Shown: one piece after another, positions 1-8,877 of the stretch
How the letters are laid out: each line of letters begins with the position of its first letter
Position numbering within the stretch: position 1 is the first letter of the stretch
Assembly (NCBI GenBank): GCA_017452785.1
Contig: JAFTLT010000057.1
Coordinates: forward strand, 1 to 64,000
DNA from: Clostridia bacterium
Lineage (GTDB): Bacteria > Bacillota > Clostridia > Oscillospirales > Acutalibacteraceae
DNA length: 64,000 nt
Direction of reading: 5' to 3'
Position numbers and translations under genes: made by a program
Notes under the pieces: generated by a model
What the model saw: only the letters and a program-made list of their open reading frames with translations
The model's database searches: none
What the model was told of the DNA's origin: nothing

Positions 1-12
1 ACTTTCGTCCAT
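1..12 (-). CDS. First four codons of a minus-strand phage gene, truncated by window edge
   Basis: An ATG at 12-10 on the minus strand follows an AGGAGGT-type ribosome binding site at about 20-25. Only Met-Asp-Glu-Ser is visible before the edge. It follows the late-regulator-like gene and a probable terminator, so it may begin the phage late (packaging/structural) region. The product cannot be named. Confidence 0.45.
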
Positions 13-143
13 GGATTCGACCTCCTTTTTGGTTTTGTTGGTGTCGCTACCTTCATTATACCATAGGAGGTCTTTTTTATTACAATGAACGCTTCCGCTT
101 TCTCGTTCCCACAAGTAAAACTTGTGGTTGTTATAGATAATGC

Positions 144-180
144 AAAAACCGCCCGGCAAAATCCGAACGGTTTTCTATGA
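144..180 (-). terminator. Probable intrinsic terminator after the early gene block
   Basis: On the minus strand a stem AAAACCGTTCGG / CCGGGCGGTTTT (with two G-U pairs) is followed by a short T run. It lies downstream of the DUF1492-like gene and would close the leftward early transcript. Confidence 0.55.
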
Positions 181-263
181 AGTGATAATGCAAAGTATTC
201 AGCTTTTGTCGAAACTTTACATTTTACAGTTTAGCAGACATCTATAGTGAAATTCAATGAAAT

Positions 264-680
264 TTAGTGAAATGTTTGAGGGATTTCGATTTTATTTAGT
301 GCTTGTCTGTGAATTTGCTTTACCCTTCTTTCGGTATAATTCATTTGCACACTGATTTTTTCAAATTTCATAAACTCTATGTATCTAAGCCTCAAAACAA
401 GTCTCTCATCATCATTTGAAACAGCGTTGATGGTATCCCATATTTCATTTTTTAAGGCAATACAGCGTTCAAGCTCTGCGTTAATTTTATTCTTAAGTTC
501 AGTGATTTTTTCGATTATACCGTCAATACCGGTGTCTGTGGGTGTGCCTTGTACTCTTTCGGAGAAATCAGCTCCCGATAATCCTGTAGCCTGACTCCAC
601 AATCGCTCAAGTTCTCTTTTATCACTCTCAATGAAAGCGTTCAACCTTCTTGCTTGACTCAAATATTGCTGTGCCGTCAT
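264..680 (-). CDS. DUF1492/ArpU-like phage transcription regulator with sigma region 4-like end
   Basis: A 138-residue protein. Residues about 1-85 look helical and charged. The C-terminal 50 residues (DDERLVLRLRYIEFMKFEKI then YTERRVKQIHRQAL) have the layout of a sigma-70 region 4 helix-turn-helix. Such small proteins commonly end phage early operons in Gram-positive phages, where ArpU/RinA-type members switch on late genes. The ATG at 680 is preferred because AGGTG sits six bases upstream; in-frame GTG/ATG codons further upstream overlap that site. It is the last early gene before the likely late region, which suits a late-gene activator. The role is inferred from position and fold resemblance only. 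Confidence 0.7.
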   Translation of the reverse strand: MTAQQYLSQARRLNAFIESDKRELERLWSQATGLSGADFSERVQGTPTDTGIDGIIEKITELKNKINAELERCIALKNEIWDTINAVSNDDERLVLRLRYIEFMKFEKISVQMNYTERRVKQIHRQALNKIEIPQTFH

Positions 681-695
681 TTGCATCACCTGCCT

Positions 696-1091
696 TTACA
701 ATTCATAAATTTCCACATATAGTCCCGTCACATTTGCCCAAAACTTTTCCACTATTTCACTTACAACAAGCGCATCATCTTTCCAAAAGTGCAAATCTGT
801 CATAACATCCTTAAGAAGTTTCTGAAGATTATCTGTATCAGGCTTTGTTGTTTTATATTCGCCGTTTTTATGTTTACCTGTTATCGGGAAGCACCATTTG
901 ACGAGAATCCTTACCGCTTTTGAAAACGGCTGCTCAGGGGCATATTTTGAAAGATTAGCCATCAACTTTTGTCTTGCATCTTTGAGTTCGGCAGGCTCAT
1001 AAACAACAGGTTTACCGTTGACTACATGAATTTTCTTTTCCTGATGTGTTACTGTCGGGATTTTCATTGGGATAAAAAATTTAATTTCCAA
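696..1091 (-). CDS. RusA-family Holliday junction resolvase
   Basis: A 131-residue protein matching RusA in size and motifs. KPDTDNLQKLLKD (about residues 83-95) carries the conserved aspartates, and FWKDDALV follows with the third acidic position. RusA enzymes cut four-way DNA junctions made during phage recombination and replication, using Mg2+ held by those aspartates. The start appears to be TTG at 1091 with AAAGGAAA about ten bases upstream; an internal ATG eight codons in is possible. It belongs to the leftward early operon, between the structured region at 1.1-1.35 kb and the late regulator. Confidence 0.85.
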   Translation of the reverse strand: MEIKFFIPMKIPTVTHQEKKIHVVNGKPVVYEPAELKDARQKLMANLSKYAPEQPFSKAVRILVKWCFPITGKHKNGEYKTTKPDTDNLQKLLKDVMTDLHFWKDDALVVSEIVEKFWANVTGLYVEIYEL

Positions 1092-1141
1092 ATTGCAATT
1101 ACTTTCCTTTCGTTTGAAATTTTGCTTTTGTCACGTTATGC

Positions 1142-1350
1142 ATGGTTGGGGATAACGCCCGCTTTCAGCGTTATCCTACCAACATGCGTGACGGAGTGCG
1201 GCGGGGATTTTTATTACCCGTAAGGGTAAGTGTTTTCCGCCACAGTGTGGATAACATGTTTTCCCCTGTTTCCCACACTCGTGTGAAAAACAGAAATTTA
1301 TGTTTTCCGCCACAGTGTGGATAACAGAATTTTTATGTTATCCACACTCG
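1142..1350. other. Structured repeat region with three perfect DnaA boxes (candidate phage origin)
   Basis: This short non-coding gap holds three exact matches to the DnaA box TTATCCACA: 1246-1254 (minus), 1316-1324 (minus) and 1338-1346 (plus). A 26-base direct repeat occurs at 1231-1256 and 1301-1326. The second copy forms a 13-bp hairpin with 1336-1348. A further imperfect hairpin lies at about 1146-1182. It abuts the 3' end of the primase-helicase gene. Origin or host-DnaA-binding function is inferred from these motifs. Confidence 0.6.
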
Positions 1351-3566
1351 TCATTTTTTAATACTTTTCCTGTAGTTTTATCTACAAAATAGCCATATTT
1401 CTTTATCCAATCCCTGACAGTTCTTTCATTCATATCAAGTGCTATTGACAAATCTTTTACTGTAGGTTCGTCACCATAGTTACAAGTGTTATATGCATTT
1501 TCAAACTTAATTTTGTTTTTCTCACTTTTCTTCTGTGCACTGTCTTTATGCTTATTTATTGCTTTTTGCCAAGCAGGTTTATCATCCATTTCAATATCAC
1601 TCAACACACCGCTTTCATCGTTTCTGTGAACAGGATAATCGAACCACAGATTAAGAGGCTGAAACTTCGGAAACTCACGGAGAGTGCCTTCAACACGCCA
1701 TGCTGTCAGACTCTGAGCCTTCTTTGATATTTCATCGATTTCTTTGATGATGTTCGCATAAGTCTGTTGCGGAAGATTTTCTTTACAGTATTCTTTAATT
1801 GTTTTGATGTTGCAAAGGTCGTCTCTGCTCAAATCATCGTGCCATGTATTCCCCTTGAAACGGTTGAGATATTTAATGCATATATCACAGGCGGCGTTAT
1901 CTTCTTGCTGTGTTTTAAGTGCATCTGTAATTTCAAGTTCAATGAGGTCAAGAAGGGCATCCGGGTCACGGGCAAAAACACCTGAGCCTGATGCTCTGTC
2001 CATACTCTTTTTACCGCCCTGTGCACCTTTCGAGTGATGATGGCAGTAGATAACCGCACAACCAAGTTCGGTGCATACCTTGTCAAACTGATTGCAGAAA
2101 TGTGCCATTTGATCTGCACTGTTTTCGTCACCTGTGATAACCTTGTATATAGGGTCTATGATAATAGCTATGTAATTCTTTTTCAGTGCCCTTCTGATTA
2201 GTTTTGGTGCAAGTGAGTCCATAGGAACACTTCGCCCTCTGAGGTTCCATATATCAATACTGCTAAGATTTTTAGGGGGTATTTTCAATGCGGTATAAAC
2301 ATCTTTAAAGCGATGTAGACAAGAGGCTCTGTCAAGTTCAAGATTAACATAAAGCACTTTACCTTTTGCGCAGGAAAAGCCGAGCCAAGGGGCACCTTCT
2401 GCAATTGATACACAAAGTTCAATAAGTGCATAGGATTTTCCCGCTTTACTTGGTCCTGCAATGAGCATTTTATGACCTTGTCTAAGAACACCATCAATAA
2501 GTGGCGGTGCAAGAGGCGGAAGATTATCCCATTGTTCACTAAGGCTTTCAGTATCAGGCAAATCATCATTCATGCCCTCAATCCACTCTTTCCATTCATT
2601 AAAAGAGCCTTTGCCGATATTGGCATCAACAATAAATTGCTTTTGGCCTTTTCTTTCTATACCGGGCATACGGGAAAGCCTTGAAGGGTTTCTGTTCTGA
2701 CTGTCAATTTCAAGACCGTTCTTCTTGCATATCATATAAAGGAATTCAACCCTTTTGCGGTACTCTGTATAATCTGCTGCTTCAATTTTTACAATAGCGT
2801 GAAGGCTCTTCCCACCTGAATGAACGAGTATGGCAACAGGCAACTCAAGTTCTCTGATTATGGCATTTTGTTTATCAATTTCCATAACATCAGATTCAAC
2901 CAAAGCGTATCTAAAATCAGTAACATTGTCATTTTTTATTCCCTTGCCGTCAAGCGGATTGAAACGTATCCATGCACCAGCTTCACGGTTATAGTCGCCA
3001 ATAATAGCGCCTATATCACCGCCACATTTATTAAGTTCCTGTATAAGTTCACCTGCTGTTTTTGAATATATCCCTTTTGTAGGCATATATCTTCCGTCTT
3101 TTTCCCATGTTTCAGTAACAAAACCTACGGTTTCCGTTGAGTCGAAAAGTGTTTCTATGTATGTAGTCAGTTCCTTAACAGGATCAAAATCTTTCGGTGG
3201 GTGTATTTCTTCTGATTCAAGCCAGTTTCTGTCAACAATAACATAATCATCTTTACCGACGATTTCATCATCCCAGTCGAGTTCACGACTATCTTTTTCG
3301 GGTCTGAACCCTCCGTCAAACGCCATTTGCATAACTGTGGCAAAGGTAACATTTGCACCTGCAGCTCCATTAAAAGTTTTCCATTTTCTTTCACATTCTC
3401 CAGGATGATATCTGTTATCGTTCTGACTCCACTTATCCCATATATCACATGAAAAACCTTCATCTTTCAGTGCCATTCCTACATTGATCCATTCCTGATA
3501 TGAAAGATTTGCCGGATTAATGAAAGAAAGGACTTCACTAATATTTTCATTTGTAATATTTATCAT
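1338..3566 (-). CDS. Phage replicative primase-helicase (PriCT-like, AEP-like and RepA/AAA_25 helicase regions)
   Basis: A 742-residue protein. Residues about 5-75 resemble a PriCT-type module (YQEWINVGMALKDEG). A middle part to about 310 has archaeo-eukaryotic-primase-like features (FRYALVESD, VHSGGKSLHAIVKI, NPSRLSRMPG). The second half is a RecA-fold hexameric helicase with Walker A AGPSKAGKS, Walker B IAIIIDPI, and HHHSKG. The last 60 residues look like a helix-turn-helix (TVKDLSIALDMNERTVRDWI). It should prime and unwind DNA at the phage origin. ATG at 3566 has GGAG eight bases upstream. Its 3' end overlaps the DnaA-box region. It is one fused protein rather than separate primase and helicase. 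Confidence 0.85.
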   Translation of the reverse strand: MINITNENISEVLSFINPANLSYQEWINVGMALKDEGFSCDIWDKWSQNDNRYHPGECERKWKTFNGAAGANVTFATVMQMAFDGGFRPEKDSRELDWDDEIVGKDDYVIVDRNWLESEEIHPPKDFDPVKELTTYIETLFDSTETVGFVTETWEKDGRYMPTKGIYSKTAGELIQELNKCGGDIGAIIGDYNREAGAWIRFNPLDGKGIKNDNVTDFRYALVESDVMEIDKQNAIIRELELPVAILVHSGGKSLHAIVKIEAADYTEYRKRVEFLYMICKKNGLEIDSQNRNPSRLSRMPGIERKGQKQFIVDANIGKGSFNEWKEWIEGMNDDLPDTESLSEQWDNLPPLAPPLIDGVLRQGHKMLIAGPSKAGKSYALIELCVSIAEGAPWLGFSCAKGKVLYVNLELDRASCLHRFKDVYTALKIPPKNLSSIDIWNLRGRSVPMDSLAPKLIRRALKKNYIAIIIDPIYKVITGDENSADQMAHFCNQFDKVCTELGCAVIYCHHHSKGAQGGKKSMDRASGSGVFARDPDALLDLIELEITDALKTQQEDNAACDICIKYLNRFKGNTWHDDLSRDDLCNIKTIKEYCKENLPQQTYANIIKEIDEISKKAQSLTAWRVEGTLREFPKFQPLNLWFDYPVHRNDESGVLSDIEMDDKPAWQKAINKHKDSAQKKSEKNKIKFENAYNTCNYGDEPTVKDLSIALDMNERTVRDWIKKYGYFVDKTTGKVLKNDECG

Positions 3567-3576
3567 TTATTTCTCC

Positions 3577-5157
3577 TTATGCCGGTATATATTCTGCAGG
3601 TGTTATGTTTCTTGGCACAATCCATCCGTTTGCGGCGATACGGTCAATTAGTTTCTTCGCATGTTCAAATTGCCATGTACCGACATGCTGAAAACCTCTG
3701 CTTTCAAGGAAACGTATCTGTTTAGGCGTTGTAAGTCCGTTGTCTCTACGCTTTGAAAGTCGATCGAGAAGCATTTGAGCTTTACCTGCATTGTCAATCT
3801 CATCGGGAAGTATACCCAGTTTTTCAAGAGTATTTTTTTGTTTTGCAGTTGGCGGTGCCATTTCCCAACCAAAAGAAGGAACATAGCTTGATAAATCCTC
3901 TGCTTGAATAGACATTTCAAACTGCAATGGATCTACAAGCTTCTTTTTACGTTTCCTCATTTCGGCAAGCTGTTTTGCAAGAGATTCTTCTCGTTCTGCC
4001 ACAACATCACTCTGTGCTTTGCTTTCAGCTTCTTCGATATCCATAGGACAAGCAGCACTTTCAAGATTTTTAGTCATTTTTCTTGCAACCTCATCACTCT
4101 GACATATAAGGTGTGCAGGACGGCAAAGTTCATGTTTTTCCGTATGCCAAAGAAAATCGAGTAAAAGAAGATCCTTTTTACCAGGATATAAACGTGTTCC
4201 GCGACCTACCATTTGACAATAAAGACCCCTGACTTTAGTCGGTCTTAAGACAATAACACAATCCACAGAAGGACAGTCCCAACCTTCGGTTAAGAGCATA
4301 GAATTACAAAGTACATTATACTTACCTTCATCAAAATCTTTGAGAATTTCTGCTCTGTCCGAGCTATTTCCATTGACTTCGGCAGCTCGAAAACCTTTTT
4401 CGTTGAGGATATCTCTGAATTTCTGTGAAGTTTTTACAAGAGGAAGAAACACGACTGTTTTTCTGTCACTGCAATTCTTAATCATTTCATCGGCTATTTG
4501 GTGCAAATACGGGTCAAGAGCCGTTCCGACCTCACTTGCCTTGAAATCACCTGCCTGAGTTGAAACACCGCTCAAATCGAGTTTTAAAGGTATTGTAAGT
4601 GCTTTGATAGGTGATAGGAATCCTTCTTTTATAGCCCTCGGTAACGTATACTCATAAGCAAGAGAATTAAAGACCTGGCCGAGATTACGCATATCACCTC
4701 TGTCAGGGGTTGCGGTAACACCCAATACTTTCGCATTACTGAAATGTTCCAGAACTCTTAAATAACCTTCGGTTAACGCGTGATGCGCTTCATCAATTAT
4801 AATTGCCCCGAAATAATCAGATGAAAACTTTGAAAGCCTGTTTTCACGCATAATAGATTGTACCGAACCAACAGTTACACGGTACCACGAACCGAGGCAT
4901 GTTTCCTCTGCTTTTTCTACCGCTGTTTTTAAACCTGTTACTTTTTCTATCTTGTCGCTCGCCTGAGTTAAAAGTTCTCCTCGGTGAGCGAGTATTAAGA
5001 CACGCTCACCGTTCTTTACAAGCTCTTCTGTTACTTTTGCAAAAACAATTGTTTTTCCGCAACCCGTAGGCAACACCAGAAGAGTTTTTTGTATACCCTT
5101 ATCCCATTCATCGAAAACAGCGGTTTTGGCTTCATTTTGATATGGTCTGAGTTCCAT
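3577..5157 (-). CDS. Phage SF2 DEAH-box helicase
   Basis: A 526-residue helicase of the type III restriction/RecQ-like SF2 group. Motifs in order are RPYQNEA near the N-terminus, PTGCGKT (Walker A), IIIDEAHH (motif II), GVTATPDRGD (motif III), LLTEGWDCP (motif V) and QMVGRGTR (motif VI). After the core (about residue 350) come a basic coiled-coil stretch and two helical repeats that start TAKQKNTLEKLG and TPKQIRFLESRG, seen in many Firmicutes phage helicases. Its start overlaps the DUF669 stop by one base, so translation is coupled. The likely role is DNA unwinding in replication or recombination; the exact substrate cannot be read. Confidence 0.88.
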   Translation of the reverse strand: MELRPYQNEAKTAVFDEWDKGIQKTLLVLPTGCGKTIVFAKVTEELVKNGERVLILAHRGELLTQASDKIEKVTGLKTAVEKAEETCLGSWYRVTVGSVQSIMRENRLSKFSSDYFGAIIIDEAHHALTEGYLRVLEHFSNAKVLGVTATPDRGDMRNLGQVFNSLAYEYTLPRAIKEGFLSPIKALTIPLKLDLSGVSTQAGDFKASEVGTALDPYLHQIADEMIKNCSDRKTVVFLPLVKTSQKFRDILNEKGFRAAEVNGNSSDRAEILKDFDEGKYNVLCNSMLLTEGWDCPSVDCVIVLRPTKVRGLYCQMVGRGTRLYPGKKDLLLLDFLWHTEKHELCRPAHLICQSDEVARKMTKNLESAACPMDIEEAESKAQSDVVAEREESLAKQLAEMRKRKKKLVDPLQFEMSIQAEDLSSYVPSFGWEMAPPTAKQKNTLEKLGILPDEIDNAGKAQMLLDRLSKRRDNGLTTPKQIRFLESRGFQHVGTWQFEHAKKLIDRIAANGWIVPRNITPAEYIPA

Positions 5158-5612
5158 TAGAAACCACCGTATTTAGACGAAGAAACGGAGTTATTATTTT
5201 CCGGGGCAATGAAGGATTTGATTTTGTTATACTGATTACCATTGTATGTATCAACATATACCTTACACTTTCCTTTGGCACCAATAACATTCTGCCAATT
5301 CATTCGCACCTTTTCACCATGTTTCTTTTCACCGATAGACAGGAAGAAAGCCGAAAGCAGTCCTTCCATTTTAGTGTGCAGGAACAGATTGTGATTGATA
5401 ACAGTGCTTTCACCGTTGTTTCCGTAAACTTTAATGGTAAGAATTGCTTTCTTACACGGCGGGAGTTTATCAGAGCCATTATGATTGCCTCTTTCAAATT
5501 TGATTACTTCAAAATCATATACACCTTCAGGCAAAAGAGTGAACTCGCTTTCGTTTTCAATTTCATCATCCCAATCAAGGGCACGGTTAAAATCTTCTCT
5601 TAATGTTGACAT
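5157..5612 (-). CDS. DUF669 phage protein, probable single-strand-binding partner
   Basis: A 151-residue protein with the DUF669 layout: N-terminal FNRALDWDDEIE, then a beta-rich middle (GVYDFEVIKFERGN, AILTIKVYGNNGE, INHNLFLH) and a flexible acidic/serine tail ending KYGGF. DUF669 genes sit in phage recombination blocks beside Sak4-like ATPases, as here, and are thought to act like single-strand-binding proteins. That role is inferred from context. The stop overlaps the next helicase start (TAATG). Confidence 0.8.
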   Translation of the reverse strand: MSTLREDFNRALDWDDEIENESEFTLLPEGVYDFEVIKFERGNHNGSDKLPPCKKAILTIKVYGNNGESTVINHNLFLHTKMEGLLSAFFLSIGEKKHGEKVRMNWQNVIGAKGKCKVYVDTYNGNQYNKIKSFIAPENNNSVSSSKYGGF

Positions 5613-5628
5613 AATTAATTTTCCTTTC

Positions 5629-6675
5629 TTATCTTAAGTTATTTTTTATATATTCAACTACCTTATCCCAATGAGGAATAAGCCAGCCATTTATGAAATC
5701 GTCATCATACACACTAATAGGTGTATCGACAGGATAGTGTCCACCTCTTTCAAATACTACCCTTCTCACCTCTTCTTCGGTCACACCGGCAGAATTCATA
5801 AGGTCTTTTACAGCTTTTGGAATCCCGTCATCTGTTTCAGGTTTCACGGGAATAAATTCAGGAACAGGATCATCATCAATTATCTCTATGAAATCTTCGT
5901 GTTGTACTGTTCTTACCGTTTGCGGTTGTGAAACTATATCAACGGAGAAATTTGGCAATATATGAGCAAAGGCATCAAATTCCATAGGAATTTCTTCAGG
6001 AAGCCCATCACGATTTTTCGCATCCCAACAGGGATGATGACTTGTGTACATAATGCGTTTACCGCCTTGTGCTTTGAATTTTTTCCCTTTATCATCGGAT
6101 GCGACGGCAAAGGTTTTATAATTAGCAAAAAACACTGCATCGGCCCATTCCTTTATAAGAGGCGAAATTTGTGAACTTGTTTTCTTACCGAGTTTTAATT
6201 CCCAACGATCATAAGCTCCCATTTCATCAGGTTGTTCAAATTTACGAAGCTGCGCGTGAGCTGTAAGCACCACATTGACACCCTTGTTTATAACTTCATC
6301 AAGTTGCATAAGGAAACGCCCGAACTCTTCTTTTTCGTAAACATAACCGTTTCCATATCCGAAATCTTCAATTCCGTTCTTTTTATGCACATCACAAATT
6401 TGTTTAATACAAAGCTGTTCAGCCCAGTCTATCGTATCAATAACGAGTGTTTCGCAAACCAAAGGATTGTTTATAACATATCTTATTTGCTCACACAGCA
6501 TTTGCCATGATGTAGGTTTGTCGAAACGTCGAACATCAAGTTTCTTTGTACTGCCTTCCGTATCAATAAACAATGGCGTAGGAAACTTTGAGGCGAGCGT
6601 ACTCTTACCGATACCTTCGGGGCCATATATAACGACCTTCTGTGCCGACTTAACAATTCCTGATGTAATATTCAT
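5629..6675 (-). CDS. Sak4-like RecA-fold ATPase (phage single-strand annealing)
   Basis: A 348-residue protein whose first 240 residues are an AAA_24/Sak4-like RecA core: Walker A GPEGIGKST (about residues 19-27), IDTEGST, LVIDTIDWAE as Walker B, and VVLTAHAQ with a sensor-like glutamine. The C-terminal 100 residues are acidic and end in a small helical region. Sak4 proteins anneal single strands with an SSB partner; the neighbouring DUF669 gene fits that. ATG at 6675 follows GGAGTG and overlaps the upstream stop. Phage membership is clear; annealase activity is inferred from the family. Confidence 0.8.
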   Translation of the reverse strand: MNITSGIVKSAQKVVIYGPEGIGKSTLASKFPTPLFIDTEGSTKKLDVRRFDKPTSWQMLCEQIRYVINNPLVCETLVIDTIDWAEQLCIKQICDVHKKNGIEDFGYGNGYVYEKEEFGRFLMQLDEVINKGVNVVLTAHAQLRKFEQPDEMGAYDRWELKLGKKTSSQISPLIKEWADAVFFANYKTFAVASDDKGKKFKAQGGKRIMYTSHHPCWDAKNRDGLPEEIPMEFDAFAHILPNFSVDIVSQPQTVRTVQHEDFIEIIDDDPVPEFIPVKPETDDGIPKAVKDLMNSAGVTEEEVRRVVFERGGHYPVDTPISVYDDDFINGWLIPHWDKVVEYIKNNLR

Positions 6676-7955
6676 TAAAATTCACTCCAATCTTTTTTTA
6701 CTGTTGTGTTTTTAGTAGGTTGAGCAATCATCCCGTCTTCAATGATAATTGAACATTCATCTCCGGTACTTACTCTTGTTGCAATAGCCTGAAGATTTTC
6801 GTTTTCGAGCCATTGACCAAACTCTTTTAGCGTATCTTCGTCCATTTGTTCAAGTTTATCAAGAAGAACAAAGCCGCATTCAGAATTAAGTTTTCTGACA
6901 ATTGCAGTAGAAACTCTAAGCTGTTCAGACCCTGACATAGCATCCCATTTTTTACCTTTATAGATAAGTTCACCTTCTTCAACAGAGAGTTCCGGGAGCG
7001 GTAAATTTGCATTTTTGAGCAAATCTGTTTTCTGCTTTCTTATATCATTGAGCTTTTCTGTTAGACTTTCATACTGTTTACGATAGCCCTCTGCATCCAT
7101 TTCAGCTTTTTTCCTATCGAGATTAGCCCTGATTTTCTGATTAAGTTCATCAATCTGACAGATATTTGCTTCAAGCTCAGATGTGCTTTCATCGATAAGT
7201 TCTTCAGCTGTTTTACAAGCTATTTCAAGATCAAGTTCTAATTGTGAGAGTTCATCTGTCATTTTTTTTAGTTGTTCTTTTGTTCTGGAAATTCTCCCTG
7301 AAAGTTCATTTCTTTTTAATTCAAGTTCATAGGCTTTGTCGCGCTTACGCTGATTTTCACCGTTTCGCGCAAGTATTTCCTGTTGCTGTTTAATGAGTTC
7401 AGAAGCGGAAATTATTTCATCAGGAACACCCGTATACTGGGGCATTTCAAGAGCAAATTTTTTCTTTTGGTCGGCAATTTGACCTATTGCGTGACGGCGA
7501 TTATACACATCAGTTTCTTCTCTTTCAAGAGTGTATAATGTATCTCCCACGCCGATTATTTGTAAAAGCACATTAGCTTTTTCTTTACCGGTACCTTCCA
7601 TAAATTTAGGGACATCAAGTGCGAAGGTTTCTACAAACCTATTTAAAAGGTTCTGACCTGCAAGTCTGCCTGAAGGGTCGATAACCTTAAGACTACTGTT
7701 TTTCCCTTTTCTTTCTACAATGATACCGTTAGAAAGTTCAATTTTTAAGTACGGTTCTACCAGAGCACCGTCACGCACATGGTTAGAAGGTTTAAAACGA
7801 TCACCTCCGAGAGCCCATGCAATAGAGTCAAGAACAGATGTCTTTCCTTGATTGTTTTTACCACCGATTATTGTCAAACCTGACGATGTTGGGGTGTATT
7901 GAAGCATTTTTATACGCTTCACATTTTCGATTTCAAAACTATTGATTTTTACCAT
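6675..7955 (-). CDS. SMC/RecN-like AAA ATPase of phage recombination block
   Basis: A 426-residue ATPase with split ABC-type head: N-terminal INSFEIENVKRI and Walker A GGKNNQGKTS, a long coiled coil (about residues 190-310), then signature-like MSGSEQLRVS and Walker B CGFVLLDKLEQMDEDT, ending in a D-loop/H-loop region. This resembles RecF/SbcC-type proteins but with a short coiled coil. It probably manages DNA ends or gaps with the Sak4-like and DUF669 proteins. ATG at 7955 is chosen because AGGAGT lies just upstream and homology begins at MVKINSF. An upstream in-frame extension to 8072 overlaps another small gene and is rejected. Confidence 0.82.
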   Translation of the reverse strand: MVKINSFEIENVKRIKMLQYTPTSSGLTIIGGKNNQGKTSVLDSIAWALGGDRFKPSNHVRDGALVEPYLKIELSNGIIVERKGKNSSLKVIDPSGRLAGQNLLNRFVETFALDVPKFMEGTGKEKANVLLQIIGVGDTLYTLEREETDVYNRRHAIGQIADQKKKFALEMPQYTGVPDEIISASELIKQQQEILARNGENQRKRDKAYELELKRNELSGRISRTKEQLKKMTDELSQLELDLEIACKTAEELIDESTSELEANICQIDELNQKIRANLDRKKAEMDAEGYRKQYESLTEKLNDIRKQKTDLLKNANLPLPELSVEEGELIYKGKKWDAMSGSEQLRVSTAIVRKLNSECGFVLLDKLEQMDEDTLKEFGQWLENENLQAIATRVSTGDECSIIIEDGMIAQPTKNTTVKKDWSEF

Positions 7956-7959
7956 TTTT

Positions 7960-8136
7960 TTACTCCTTTTGATTTTTAGTTTTAGGAATCCATTTGTCAT
8001 TGAAAAGGCAATGATTATACCTTTCATTCGGATAAGTACATTTACCGTCAATTTGTCTGCCGCAACTGTCACAAGGATTAAGTGGAGGCGGATTGATCAA
8101 ATCATTTAATGTAATTTGCCCCTTGTCTTTTTTCAT
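7960..8136 (-). CDS. Small cysteine-rich phage protein (58 residues)
   Basis: A 58-residue ORF fills the gap between two phage genes. It starts with ATG at 8136, has GAAAGGA about ten bases upstream, and its stop lies just before the SMC-like start. CDSCGR at residues 26-31, a further Cys in GKC and an HC pair about 20 residues later could bind a metal, as in small zinc ribbons. The start overlaps the preceding stop by one base (TAATG), the same coupling used across this operon. No function can be assigned. Confidence 0.65.
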   Translation of the reverse strand: MKKDKGQITLNDLINPPPLNPCDSCGRQIDGKCTYPNERYNHCLFNDKWIPKTKNQKE

Positions 8137-8522
8137 TACGGTTCACGTCCTTTCTGCCGTTCATCGGCGAAATAATAAGAATATCCGCTGTCATTGTAAG
8201 AGAACACCCGTATGCCCATAAACTTAATCGCAGGCACATCATCTTTGCCGCAGAGAAGCTGATATAGTGGCTCTGACATAAATATCACTGTCGGCTTTCT
8301 GCCGTCATTTTTCATAGTGTAGTAAAATATGTTTTCCTGTATGGTGTTTATGTAGCACTGTTGTTTATGGTTGAATGTTCTTGACTGGGCTTTCGCCACT
8401 CTTATCACTCCCTTCTTTGTACTCTGCCGAGTCTTCCCGGTAATCCTCACATGAAAGCACGGTGAACTCTTTAACGAAGCAATGTTTACGGCGGATGCAT
8501 TATCGCAGTTTGGGTTATCCAT
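8136..8522 (-). CDS. Phage hypothetical protein
   Basis: A 128-residue protein not recognised as a known family. The second half (FMSEPLYQLLCG, GIRVFSYNDSGYSYYF) has a compact alpha/beta look, and the first 35 residues look disordered. ATG at 8522 overlaps the upstream stop (ATGGATAA), which argues for translational coupling; an ATG nine bases earlier is also possible. An internal start further downstream cannot be excluded. Confidence 0.5.
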   Translation of the reverse strand: MDNPNCDNASAVNIASLKSSPCFHVRITGKTRQSTKKGVIRVAKAQSRTFNHKQQCYINTIQENIFYYTMKNDGRKPTVIFMSEPLYQLLCGKDDVPAIKFMGIRVFSYNDSGYSYYFADERQKGREP

Positions 8523-8877
8523 CTGAGGCACTCTGCCTTTCTACAAGTGTTTTTTCTGCTTCTTCACGGGTGAGGAATACGGTTTTGCCGATTTCGCTTT
8601 CAGGGAACACCTCGCCCGAATATACAATCCCCGAAACTAAATCCGTATGCAGAAACAAATTTGAGCAAGTCCCGATTTCAATAAATCGTACTCTAAATTC
8701 TGATATAAAATTTCTTGTGATTTCATATATCGAAGCACCCACCTTGCACGGCGGTCTTATCCAACCGTCTGAAAGAATTCTTTCAGCGTATGCTGTCGCA
8801 ATCATTTTCCTGTCGTTTGAATCTGCAACAATCATCGGCTTTGAAATCAACTCAATCAGCTCTTCTCTGTCAGTCAT
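8515..8877 (-). CDS. Phage hypothetical protein
   Basis: A 120-residue acidic protein. It ends IGKTVFLTREEAEKTLVER, a tail shared by many small Clostridia phage proteins of unknown role. The middle holds predicted beta strands (ASIYEI, FRVRFIEIG). It overlaps both neighbours by a few bases within the leftward early operon. No function can be inferred. Confidence 0.65.
   Translation of the reverse strand: MTDREELIELISKPMIVADSNDRKMIATAYAERILSDGWIRPPCKVGASIYEITRNFISEFRVRFIEIGTCSNLFLHTDLVSGIVYSGEVFPESEIGKTVFLTREEAEKTLVERQSASDG

Noticed and set aside
1142-1324. Plus-strand reading frame over the DnaA-box region
   Set aside because: No ribosome binding site, repetitive content, and explained by the origin-like repeats.
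6675-8072. Longer N-terminus for the SMC-like ATPase
   Set aside because: It would overlap the 58-residue gene in another frame and lacks a ribosome site; the ATG at 7955 has AGGAGT.
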